DNA of 64,000 bases, taken from Heterodera schachtii (taxonomy: Eukaryota > Nematoda > Chromadorea > Rhabditida > Heteroderidae). Each line of letters begins with the position of its first letter. Position 1 is the stretch's first letter. A program made the position numbers and the translations under genes. A model generated the notes under the pieces. The model was given only the letters and a program-made list of their open reading frames with translations, was not told the origin of the DNA and made no database searches. Location of the stretch: positions 2,741,427 to 2,805,426 of the forward strand of contig SIJG01000005.1 in NCBI GenBank assembly GCA_023374025.1, given 5' to 3'. Positions 1-10,853 of this stretch are shown piece after piece.

Positions 1-437
1 AAAAAAATATTAAATTTTGTGGACCAATTTTTGAGAAAAATTTTCAATTCGGGTGTATTTTCTGAATTTTTTTCGGGCCATTTCTTAGGGGTGTATTTTT
101 CGTTTTTATTGCATTTTTGTTAAGGATTTTTTTCAAAAACCTTAAAATAGGCACATTAGGCACAAAAACCCCGAAATAGGCAAAAATAGGCATTATAAAA
201 GTCATCGTAGACACCCCAAACCAAGCGGAAAACGCGTTTTTCGTGCATCTTTGTGTATCAAGTGTGCAGAAATTTTAGGCATTTGCCTAAAAATGGAGTC
301 CCTAATGATTAATTTTAGCATTACTAGTTTATCTTTTATTTTTAATCTTTTTGGCCTTTCATATTCCATTTCTCTCTTTAAAAATTTAAAAATTTTTATT
401 TTTAATTTTTATTTTGCAATTTCTCTGAAGGTTAATG

Positions 438-1170
438 CAGGGCTTCGATCGAAAATTTTTCAAAATAAGAACACCAAGGCCAAAAAATAAGATTTTAGGG
501 TCAAAAATAAGAACATTTTACAAAATTTCTTTAAACCAATTATTTTTTCGGGTTTTCGATCAAAAATGTATTAAATTAATATTTTTCGTCTCCCATTATC
601 GCTTTTTACAATTTTGGGAGGAAATTAGCAAGTCGTAAGTTTTAGTCATTCGTGATCACGAATGACTAAAACTTAAAAAAACTAGATTTTTTAAAATTTT
701 TCCAAAAAAATCTTGGAAAATGGGCGAGGGAGAGGGTCAGGCGGTGCCGATAGGCGCCGCCGGAAATTTTTTTGTAATTTCGTTCTGAGGCGCGCTATTT
801 CCAAAGAACTTGGTGTATGTGCGAGGGGAGAGGTCCGCCGGCGCCTTTTTTTAAAAATTTAATTAATTTGTTAACAAATTTTGTCCAAAAAATGACCATA
901 ATTTGCGATCTTGGGCCAATTTTTTTTAGAAAAAGAGGATTTGTGGAGCCGGCGGTGCCGATAGGCGCCGCCATGAAAAATTTTGAAAATCTAAGTGACA
1001 TTACGCCATAAAATTACAAATTTTCTGAAGAATTTTTAGAAATAAGAACAAAATAAGAACAATAGCCCAAAATCAGAACATTTCTTAGAAATAAGAACAT
1101 TTTCATTTTCTAAGATTTGGACCCTCCAAATCAGAACATTTCTTAGAAATAAGAACAAATCGAAGCCCTG
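438..1170. mobile_element. Non-autonomous hAT-type DNA transposon (MITE)
   Basis: The 733-bp element has perfect 12-bp terminal inverted repeats, CAGGGCTTCGAT at the left end and its complement at the right. It is flanked by an identical 8-bp direct repeat, GGTTAATG (430-437 and 1171-1178). An 8-bp target duplication with CAGGG-type ends is the hAT superfamily signature. No transposase frame exists inside, so it must be mobilised in trans. The interior holds repeated AAATAAGAACA-type blocks, two copies of a GC-rich GCGGTGCCGATAGG motif and a 40-bp perfect palindrome. Confidence 0.85.
636..675. repeat. 40-bp perfect palindrome inside the hAT element
   Basis: The bases from 636 to 655 are exactly complementary to 656-675, with TGATCA at the centre and no unpaired loop. 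The TIRs lie about 200 and 500 bp away, so this is an internal hairpin and not an element end. Confidence 0.9.
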
Positions 1171-1178
1171 GGTTAATG

Positions 1179-4100
1179 TGACAATTAATTTGTTATCATT
1201 TTTTAAAAATAAAAACCTATTTATAAAAATGGTTTTTCTTCGTTTTTTTCACTTTTATTCATTTATTTTTCCTTTTTTCCATCAATTAAAAGCATGTATA
1301 CACAGTACGTAAATAACCATGCTGAAAATGTGAAAAATAAATAAAACATTAAATGATCAAGAACAACGCCACGCCACGCCGGCGTTTCGGATCACTGCCA
1401 ATGGATGAATGAATGAAAAATGAATGAATGATCAGTCGAGCAAAACACAACGCCTCCTCAGTTGGACTTGGTTTGATCAGATTTGACAGCGTGAGGCGGT
1501 GATGATCAGCAGAAGGAGCGGCGTAGGACAAAGAGGGCTAATCGAATCATTTACATTAATTAAACACACATTAACAGTGAGTGACGACGGACGGTGGTGT
1601 TAAATGATCGTCCAAATTTGGGCATTTTTTATTTTTGTTTATTTGTTTGTGTACAACTGATATTTTTTGATTTTTTGCTGATCGGTTGGTCGGTGGTCGA
1701 CTGATCGACTTGGTTCCATGCCATTTTGTTAATTGGCACATTCCGCTAATTAAACGGCAATCAGTTTTAATCCAACAATTTTTTAAATTTAATTATTTAA
1801 TTTTATTCCCCCCCCCCTTTTTTTTTTGATTTCAATCGTCTGTCATTTGTTCATCCAAAATTTTCCCAGCTTTTGTCCGGTCTTTCATTTATCCCCCCCC
1901 CCCTTTATTCACAGTTTCCCCCGTCCATTTAATTTTCAAATTTTGCCTATTCATCCGTCGTTCTTTCGGTCCCCGCCGGACAAGCCGACTTTCGTCGACC
2001 GAATCTCCGATCACTTAAATCGGTTCAATACATCTTTCAAAACGTCACAATTTTTTAAATTTTAATTATGTTCTAAAGCCGAATTAAAAAAAATATTTAT
2101 GACAAAAAATTAAAAAAATAGTAATTTCTGACATATGTATGACCTGAGAAGTGACGCTAAAAGTTGCTAAATGGAGAATCCCAGCAGCAAAATTTCGTGA
2201 ACAACGCTCCAATTGCCCAATTAGCACCCAAATGATCTTTTTCTTTAAAATTTTATGAGGTGGTAACGCGAAAACTTTGTCTCCCAATGTATTTCACGGA
2301 ATTTCGCAAATTTAATTTTGTTTATAATTCATCAAACGAAGAATTTCTAACACTTCCTCCCTTCTGTGCCTCAAAAATGAGCTTTTCCTTCGAATTGATA
2401 AGCTGTCAACAAATTTTACATCAGCAGCACGTGTTTTTTTTTAAATTTAAGCAATTGCTTTCTGTTTAAAAATTGAAATGACTAAAATTTTGTTGACTAA
2501 AAATTCTAAGGTCATCATTAGAACGAAAAAATGAAGAAATAATGAAATTTGCTTAATAGTCAATGCAAACATTTGTAAAAAGGGTCTTTTTAAATCCCCA
2601 ATTCTTTAATTACCCCGTCTCAATTTCCAGTCACGCGATAATCGAAATTAATCGGCGAAAAGCCGTCAATTTGTTTAATCCATGCCCAAATAATATTTAT
2701 TTTTAGCTCATATTGAATCGATTAAATTCCAAAAATAGTTAAAAGCATTTGATTAATTCAATTATAAATTCGACATATTCAATTTGTTTTTATCCTTTTA
2801 TTATTTTTTTCCCTTCTCAAAATAATTGATCAAAGACGTCAGCCTTTTTTAATTTGGTACTCATATTGTTTTTTCTTCTCTTCAAAATTCGGGTCAGCCC
2901 CCCGCCCCCCCCCCCACGCCAATTGTGCCACATCGGAAACCGCAAACATTCCGCAGACGTAACAAAAACGTGACATGCCAATCACACAAATATCAAAGGC
3001 AGCTGCCGCTGACGCCTTCCCCCCTCCGCCTAATAATCGGCTGTCAGCATGTCAAAAAATATTTGAAAAGCAGCCACATGTCATCATTAAGCACTCGCAC
3101 TGTTAAATGGGGGGGAGGGGGCGGCACCGGCGCCATTGTTCAGCTTGGCCAGCACAGGTGGCAAAATGCCCTCCGGCGGGGTATTGCCGAGGGCGGACAA
3201 GGCAAATAATTGCTTTTACTGGACGAGGAGTGGGGGGGGGGGACGGGAGGCTGTCACAAAAGTTAAATGGCAAACAAAGAACAAAACGAAATGACACAAT
3301 GCCAATAATTGTTGCCCCCCCCCCCCCATCACCTAATCATCATCTTTGGCCAACAACACGTGACAGTCGAGGGAAGCAAAACAAAATCAGCAGAAGAAGG
3401 AGCAGAAGCAGAAGAAAGCATCGACGGGGCGACCGACTGTTGTGCGTTGTGCTGCGGTGACGTTGAAGCGGCGGCGTGGCAGAAAATTCGAGAAAAATGG
3501 GCGGACGGACGGACGAACAAATGGAGGGGCACCACAAAGCATTTTTAGGCCGGACGACAAACAGCTGAAAAGCCATCAAAGCGCAGCACAATTGGGAGGG
3601 GGGGGGAAAGGGCGAGGAAACCAACAATTAATTGGGCCATCAAATGATGGGCCAATTCGCGCTCTAAGATGTTGCAATTTACAAGATGAATTCAATTTTG
3701 TATTTTTTAATTAGAGTGGGGAATTTTCAGCGCGATTTAACTCTGAAAGAATGGGGGGCAATTAATGAGTCCGCTCACTTCGGCGCCGCCAAACCTTATA
3801 CATTTTGAGTCATCAAAATAAAAAATTTGATTTTAAACAAAAAATTTTGCTCGGCACAAAAAAGTTATGGCAAAAAACCTCAAAAAACTTTTTTTTTTTT
3901 TTGGCCATTTTGCGCCACGTGCCATATCTTTTTTTAACCAAGTGTAATTTTCGAAATTTTGCAGGATAATTGAGAACACTAAGACCTATCGAATGATCTC
4001 AAGATTGTTTTATTTAATTATATGCAAAATGACACTTTAAAGTTGGCGGCGCCAAAAAGTCCCGCGCCAAAGTGACCTCGACCCGCCTGAACAAGCGCAA

Positions 4101-5345
4101 TTAATTGAAAGATTCGGAAGCAGAATTATAAAAATCCCCCGTGTGACTTAGAAAACCGCAATGTCACAAAAATTTAAAATGCGAATGTCTCAAAAAGTTC
4201 CCATTTTCTTGCCCCTAATTTAAAATATTAAAAATGGATAATTCCGAGTTTGCCGTTCAAACTAGAGTTGAGCGGGACCGGGATTGGTACTGAAAAAAGC
4301 GTAGAACTGAGTACCTAAGTCCCGGTTTTGACCAGTTTTGACCGGGACCGGGACTAGGCTTTTCCCTGGGTTCTGTTGTGCCGGCATTCAAATTCTATAT
4401 GTATTGATGGCTCTATTGCAGTTCACAAGGCCATAAAAATTGAAACGGGCCGTTTTGGCATATATTTTGTCTTTGTTAGCTCGACGAATGGCACTAACAA
4501 AATACTCGCGCACTAAATCATGTGCCATTGAAAGCACAAATCATTTTTGAAAGGGAAACAATTTCTTGGCATTTCAATTTTTACCTTTTATTTTTAAATT
4601 TTTCCTAAACACTTTTCAAAACCAAACAATCTTTGGCCTCTGTTCTCACGGAAAGTGTAATATCCCCCTTCTTCCCTTCCCCCGTCACGTTTATCCTTTT
4701 TATCTCTCCCCCTTATGCACTCATCCGTCGTAACCTCTGATCACGTGAATTCATAAGTGGAGGACATTGAGGCGAACTTCTGGCGCCGGATATGCCCACG
4801 GCAATATTTGTGTTCACCGCAAAAAGGGGATGAAAAGCGTAGCCCCCCGAGGGGGGGGGGACGCTTTGATCACTTTCCCAGGGGCAAAGCAGCGGCTGTA
4901 ATCGCTCAAATCACTCAGTTCGATCTCTGTGCCCATTCTCCGCCCATCGCTTTACATGCATACCATTTCATATTAATATATTATGCAGCAAAACAACAAA
5001 TACATATGGACACAAATTAAAAAGATAAATGTGCATTTATTTTCCATTGTTTTATTTTTAAATAATTAAATGCAATTTTTATATTTTATATTATTATGCT
5101 AATTTAGCTTAGCCAACGGGGCTTTTCCTTTCTTTTTTGCTGCTGTCGGTCATTTCGCCCACGTGTCCCATTGCTAAACCCACTCCCAATTCAAAGCTTA
5201 TTTGCCCCGCTTTTGCATAATCCAAACAGCAAATAGCAAGTCGACACCAACGCATCAGCATAAAAAATGTAAATAAAAATAAAATAAAAAAGAATAAATA
5301 AATAAATAATAATTTAATTAATTATTTTTAATTGCAGCGAAATTA
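1179..5345. other. Intergenic region, no gene supported
   Basis: I find no credible exon chain here. Short open frames at 2.9-3.7 kb follow GC-rich simple sequence and C/G homopolymers and lack splice-consistent partners. Present are C-runs (about 1808, 1897, 2905, 3316), G-runs (3230, 3600, 4853) and a GGGACCGGGA-type dispersed repeat around 4275-4360. The 3' portion is presumably the promoter side of the PLA2-like gene starting at 5346. Confidence 0.5.
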
Positions 5346-7815
5346 ATGACCGTTCTCCTCTTCCTCATTTGTCTGCTGCTCGCAATGTTTGCCATGCAAT
5401 CCATGGCCAAAAGTGTGCCAAAGGCGAGGGACAGCGAAATTATCGATTATGTAAGAAATAGTGTTTTTTTTTAATTATACAAAATTAATATAGGAGGAAT
5501 GGAACTGTGGTGCCACCGATTTTGAGAAACCGTTGTCCCATCAGTTGGCCAAGGAGGACTGCCCGAAAAGGATGTGTAAGTGGGGAGAGAATGCCAATGG
5601 ATGATGGGATGGGAATGGCACACGACCAACAATGGCACTTTCAGTTGAGGCGGACTTGTGCTGTCGAGTGCATGACATGTGCTACATGGAGGAGCAGAAG
5701 AGCAGGGAGCAATGCGACGAGGCATTCTGCTACTGCTTGGAGAGGACGGTGGCACAGAACGCCAACCAAACGGTGGGAGGAGCGCCAATTTGAAATTAAA
5801 TTCACTAAAAGGAATGTCAATTTCAGACAAACGGATGTGCCGGGGTGTCCACCAGTTTCTGCGAAATTGTCAAAATTTTCGGGGGCATTGCCTATTTGTC
5901 GTCCCAAGAATTGAGAACGAAGCAGCAAAAAGCGATGGCAAAGTTCGAAGAGGAGGAAAAGCAACGGAAAACCATGGAAATGAGCAGCAGCACAACGCCA
6001 AAACCAACGACAGAATCAACGAAACCAAGCAGTACAGACAGAGCAAGCAGCATGACCCAAACAGAACAAACCACTTCAAGCAGCACAATCCAAACAGCAC
6101 AAGCAACTTCAAGCAGCACAGCTTCAAAGCCAACGAATGACACAACGCCAATGCCAAAGTAAGCGGAAAATTTTTAAAATATAAATAAGTAAATATATTT
6201 TGAAGTGCTTCTCCAACAACTTCTTTTCCATCTGCTGTCCATTCGACTGTTTCTCCGGCGGAAATTGGCCAATTTGTGACGCATAAATTCCCCTTGGAAT
6301 GCTTCGACAACAGTGAAATTATATTAATTTAATTGTCCTTAACGAGTTTTAATTTCAAAATTTGTGCCCATTTCAGCGCTGTCCTTTTGCACCCGTCAAT
6401 TGCACCGCTGCGTCTCCGAGCAGCACAGCCGACGGAAGTCGGCCTCATCCGACGGCGGCTCAGAGGACGCTTTTTTGCTCAGCGTTCAATTGGCCGAGTG
6501 TTCCTCCCAATTCTGCGCCTGCTCGTCGGCGGAGAGTGCCCGCGCTCGGTTGGCAAGCGTACCGCGGCCGCTGCTGGGCGGCGAGCAGTGCGCGCAAAGC
6601 TTGGCACAAATTTGCGCACAATTTGAGGACGAGCAGGGCAGCAAACAGTACACTGGTGGGTTTGGCATTCCCTGGCGGGGGTCGGGAGGACTTGGCACAA
6701 CAATTTGCCATTTCTATGCCGTTTAGGCCCCACAAATGTGCACTATTGGTCCGTGTCCGTCAATTACAGCGCCTTTTCCGCTAATTTGGGCCTCGTCGTC
6801 ACCTCCGTTTTGCTCATTTCGGTTTTAATTTCAAATTTTGTTTTGCCATTTAAATTTTTGCCCATTTATTTCCCCAGTTGTTTCTGTTACTGCTCGTCCG
6901 ACTCTGCTCAAAAGCCTGTTTTGGCTCAATCCAAAAGCGGCTTCATCAGCAGCATCAGATGACACACCGAAACTACGCTTCTCGGCCGAGCATCCGTCGT
7001 GAAACTTTGACGGCACTGCGCAGTGTCAGCGGCGGCGGAGCACAGCACAACTGCGCACCGCATTATGTACGTCTTCTGAGTCTCTTAATTTTTCTTCCGT
7101 TATTCGGGCTGGATCTCCGCCATGAAAAATGGACAAATTTTCGGTCTCCAATTTCCTCTATTGCTGGTAATTGCCCACCGTACCGGCCCATTTAGTTGCC
7201 TCTCGGCAAAGAATCCACCGTTTCGTGCCCCGCTTCGACCGCCGCTTCAACGCCCTCCTCGGCTGGGGACGAACTGTGCTCAGTGCTGGAAGGAAAGCAT
7301 TTGCTGTGCCCGCACAAACAATCGCCAAAAAGCCACCAGCAGAAGAAACTGGACAGCGGCAACGGCACCACCCCAATTAGCAACAAACATCACAAGAAGG
7401 CCAACTCGGAGTCGAACAAGCAGACGCCGTTGGTGCTCAACTCGTCCCAGGTACATCATGGCACGGCACGTGACCAACTTTTGAAGGACCCCTAATTAAT
7501 GGCACTTAGTCTGTCTGAAAAAGTTGTGCTTGATTAAGCATCAGTGGGTCACTCCCCCGCCCCCGACCAAACAAGCTAAGTTTATGTCAACATCCAAAAT
7601 GATTACCGTAAATGATATTCTACTGTAGGCACGGAATATTATCTCTATTTACAGTTATCATTGAGCAAATTCAAAACTTCGAGAACTTTACCTATTTAAA
7701 TGCACTTTAAATGTTAAATGATTTGTCCAACTTTTGCCAGGTCCATCTGATCGCCGGCTCCGGCAATTCGTCCAGCACTTTGTCCGATGTGTCCTCCTCC
7801 TCCTCCAATTCGTAG
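5346..7815 (+). CDS. Phospholipase A2-like type I membrane protein (copy A)
   Basis: Ten exons (5346-5450, 5494-5575, 5645-5772, 5827-6158, 6206-6312, 6377-6655, 6727-6821, 6878-7066, 7196-7450, 7741-7815) join in phase to 548 residues. A signal peptide covers about residues 1-21. Residues 36-110 form a Cys-rich PLA2-like domain with the CCRVHDMC motif, which contains the His-Asp pair (72-73) of the secreted PLA2 active site; the usual YGCYCG calcium loop is not seen, so catalysis is doubtful. A Ser/Thr/Pro-rich stretch follows, then a second Cys-rich helical domain (about 215-345), one transmembrane helix (about 364-385) and a polar tail. The domain resembles nematode PLA2-related proteins of the C07E3.9 type (from memory). 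An acceptor (ATTGCAG) sits 10 nt before the ATG, as for trans-splicing. Copy B lies downstream in the opposite orientation. Confidence 0.82.
5494..6877 (+). repeat. Left arm of the PLA2-like inverted duplication
   Basis: Exons 2-7 and the introns between them, running into intron 7, match the complement of 9299-10692 almost base for base. Differences seen include one Met/Ile codon, a short duplication (GAAATTT) in intron 3 of the partner and a few substitutions. Exon 1, exon 8 and later exons outside this arm are clearly diverged. Confidence 0.9.
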
Positions 7816-8575
7816 AAGAAATATGAAACAGCGAAACAAAAAGCGGCAAAACTTACGCTACAAAAGCAAACAATTAAGCCCAGAATTAATTATTCATTCA
7901 CCAATTTATAAATGTTCTAGGGGAAAAGAGAAATTAATTTTTAGAATTTTTTCAAATTTATTTTTTCTCTTCCCTTAATTAATTAATTTAATTCTTATTC
8001 ATTTTCTTTTTTTTGCGATTAGTACAATTTTTTATTCATAAATTGTTTTATTTTAATTACCATTTTGTAGAAAATAAAATTTGTAGATTAAACGGAGATA
8101 AAAAATTTATTTTTTATAATCTTTAAATTAAAATGAAATTGAAATGCGCCAAAATCAGCAGAAAAACAAAGAATTTATCAACGAAACGTTCATTAAATTA
8201 TGGCCATTTTTTAATTTGAACGGGCATTTATTTAAAGCATAAATTAATCGAAAATTGAATAACTAAACCCTTTTAATACGAATTGAATTGACTGAATGCA
8301 ACATTTTTTAAATTATGGTAATTACAATTGGATTACAACAATAAATGAGAAGTGATTGAGCACGAGTTGGACTAATTATATGCTTTGAAAATGCTAAAAT
8401 TTTGCTATAAAGTGGAGAAACAATCAAGAAAAATATATGTAAATCCTAAAATGGATGTGAATATGTACCCAAATTTGGAAATTTATTAAAATTAAAGTGG
8501 CAAATTTTGCCATTCCCCCACAAATTTTCAATTAAATCGTAAAAATATGATTTTAAGCACTCTCTGTTTAAGCTG
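7816..8575. other. Intergenic region between convergent PLA2-like genes
   Basis: AT-rich spacer shared by the 3' ends of the two convergent genes. AATAAA-like signals occur on both strands (for example near 8075 on plus). No additional exon is supported. Confidence 0.6.
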
Positions 8576-10853
8576 TTACGAGGTAGTACTGCTGCTGCTG
8601 CTCATTTCGGACGACAAAGTGTTGGACGAATTGCCGGACGAATGCAGACGAATCTGTGAGCGAAATTGCGATCATTAAACAACACTTTGAAGGCAATTTG
8701 CAACTGATTAGCTGTAGCAAATTGGTTGGCCAAAATAAAATGTTTTGTGCATACGGTATGTTTGTTTATACAGGGGGAATCCGTTGGTTACGGTATGTCT
8801 TTTTCAGTGGGCTAAAAACGCAAAGTTTCGAGTCCGGAATCGTAGTGCTTCATAGAGTACCGTAGTTTGTAAAAAATATTTCTAACTCCTACTGTAGCAT
8901 TTGTTGCTTTTTTATGTTTTTTTTATTCCAATGGACCTGCGATGAGTTCAGCACCAGTGGCGGAGTGCTAATCCCCGTCCGATCATTTGTCTGATTGCTC
9001 AACCGATTGAAATGCCAATTTTTTCGACCCGCGGGTCGATTAATTGGAAACCTAAAATGCTGTTGTAATTGTTGGCGTTTTGCATCTCCGATCGGAGATG
9101 AAGCAGTGGACTCTTTTCCGATGGGAAACTGAAAAAAGGGGAGGGGGCAAAAAATGCCAAAAAAATAAGTATGAGCCTCACATAATTTGTGCTTCCGTTA
9201 GCATCGTAATGTCTGCAAGTGGAAAGCCGGTAAATCCGCTTTCGAATGGTCGAAATGACAATTTGTGGACAAAGGCGGACGAGCAGTAGCAGAAACAACT
9301 GGGAAAATAAATGGTGGCAAAAATTTAAATGGCAAAACAAAATTTGAAATTAAAACCGAAATGAGCAAAACGGAGGTGACGACGATGCCCAAATTAGCGG
9401 AAAAGGCGCTGTAATTGACGGACACGGACCAATAGTGCACATTTGTGGGGCCTAAACGGCATAGAAATGGCAAATTGTTGTGCCAAATCCTCCCGACCCC
9501 CGCCAGGGAATGCCAAACCCACCAGTGTACTGTTTGCTGCCCTGCTCGTCCTCAAATTGTGCGCAAATTTGTGCCAAGCTTTGCGCGCACTGCTCGCCGC
9601 CCAGCAGCGGCCGCGGTACGCTTGCCAACCGAGCGCGGGCACTCTCCGCCGACGAGCAGGCGCAGAATTGGGAGGAACACTCGGCCAATTGAACGCTGAG
9701 CAAAAAAGCGTCCTCTGAGCCGCCGTCGGATGAGGCCGACTTCCGTCGGCTGTGCTGCTCGGAGACGCAGCGGTGCAATTGACGGGTGCAAAAGGACAGC
9801 GCTGAAATGGGCACAAATTATGAAATTAAAACTCGTTAAGGACAATTTAAATTAATATAATTTCACTGTTGTCGAAGCATTCCAAGGGGAATTTATGCGT
9901 CACAAATTGGCCAATTTCCGCCGGAGAAACAGTCGAATGGACAGCAGATGGAAAAGAAGTTGTTGGAGAAGCACTTCAAAATATATTTACTTATTTATAT
10001 TTTAAAAATTTTCCGCTTACTTTGGCATTGGCGTTGTGTCATTCGTTGGCTTTGAAGCTGTGCTGCTTGAAGTTGCTTGTGCTGTTTGGATTGTGCTGCT
10101 TGAAGTGGTTTGTTCTGTTTGGGTTATGCTGCTTGCTCTGTCTGTACTGCTTGGTTTCGTTGATTCTGTCGTTGGTTTTGGCGTTGTGCTGCTGCTCATT
10201 TCCATGGTTTTCCGTTGCTTTTCCTCCTCTTCGAACTTTGCCATCGCTTTTTGCTGCTTCGTTCTCAATTCTTGGGACGACAAATAGGCAATGCCCCCGA
10301 AAATTTTGACAATTTCGCAGAAACTGGTGGACACCCCGGCACATCCGTTTGTCTGAAATTGACATTCCTTTTAGTGAATTTAATTTCAAATTTCAAATTG
10401 GCGCTCCTCCCACCGTTTGGTTGGCGTTCTGTGCCACCGTCCTCTCCAAGCAGTAGCAGAATGCCTCGTCGCATTGCTCCCTGCTCTTCTGCTCCTCCAT
10501 GTAGCACATGTCATGCACTCGACAGCACAAGTCCGCCTCAACTGAAAGTGCCATTGTTGGTCGTGTGCCATTCCCATCCCATCATCCATTGGCATTCTCC
10601 CCCCACTTACACATCCTTTTCGGGCAGTCATTCTTGGCCACTTGGTGGGACAATGGCTTCTCAAAATCGGTGGCACCGCAGTGCCATTTATCCTTAATTC
10701 AAATCACTTTGAAATTATTTTAAATTATTTTATTCTTTTTTATATTACATAAGCAATTATTTCACTGTTTGGCCCTTTTGGCACTGTTTTGGCCAGCAAT
10801 TGTAAGACGTACATGTTGATGAACAATAATGATAAGATCATCCATTTTTTCAT
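8576..10853 (-). CDS. Phospholipase A2-like type I membrane protein (copy B)
   Basis: Ten exons on the minus strand (10853-10749, 10692-10611, 10541-10414, 10352-10021, 9973-9867, 9801-9523, 9451-9357, 9298-9182, 9059-8937, 8653-8576) join in phase to 481 residues. Exons 1-7 have exactly the lengths of copy A. Exon 1 encodes a different signal peptide (MKKWMILSLLFINMYV...) of the same 35-residue length. The central exons, including CCRVHDMC and the transmembrane helix, are nearly identical to copy A, while the cytoplasmic exons are shorter and diverged but keep the PLVLNSSQ and Ser-rich C-terminal features. It is therefore an intact paralogue. The exon 9 acceptor was chosen as ACAACAG (9060-9066) because the nearer TTTTAG leads to a stop. 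An acceptor-like TTTAG precedes the ATG. Confidence 0.78.
9299..10692 (-). repeat. Right arm of the PLA2-like inverted duplication
   Basis: Reverse-complement partner of 5494-6877. The arms are separated by about 2.4 kb holding the two diverged 3' gene ends. Confidence 0.9.
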
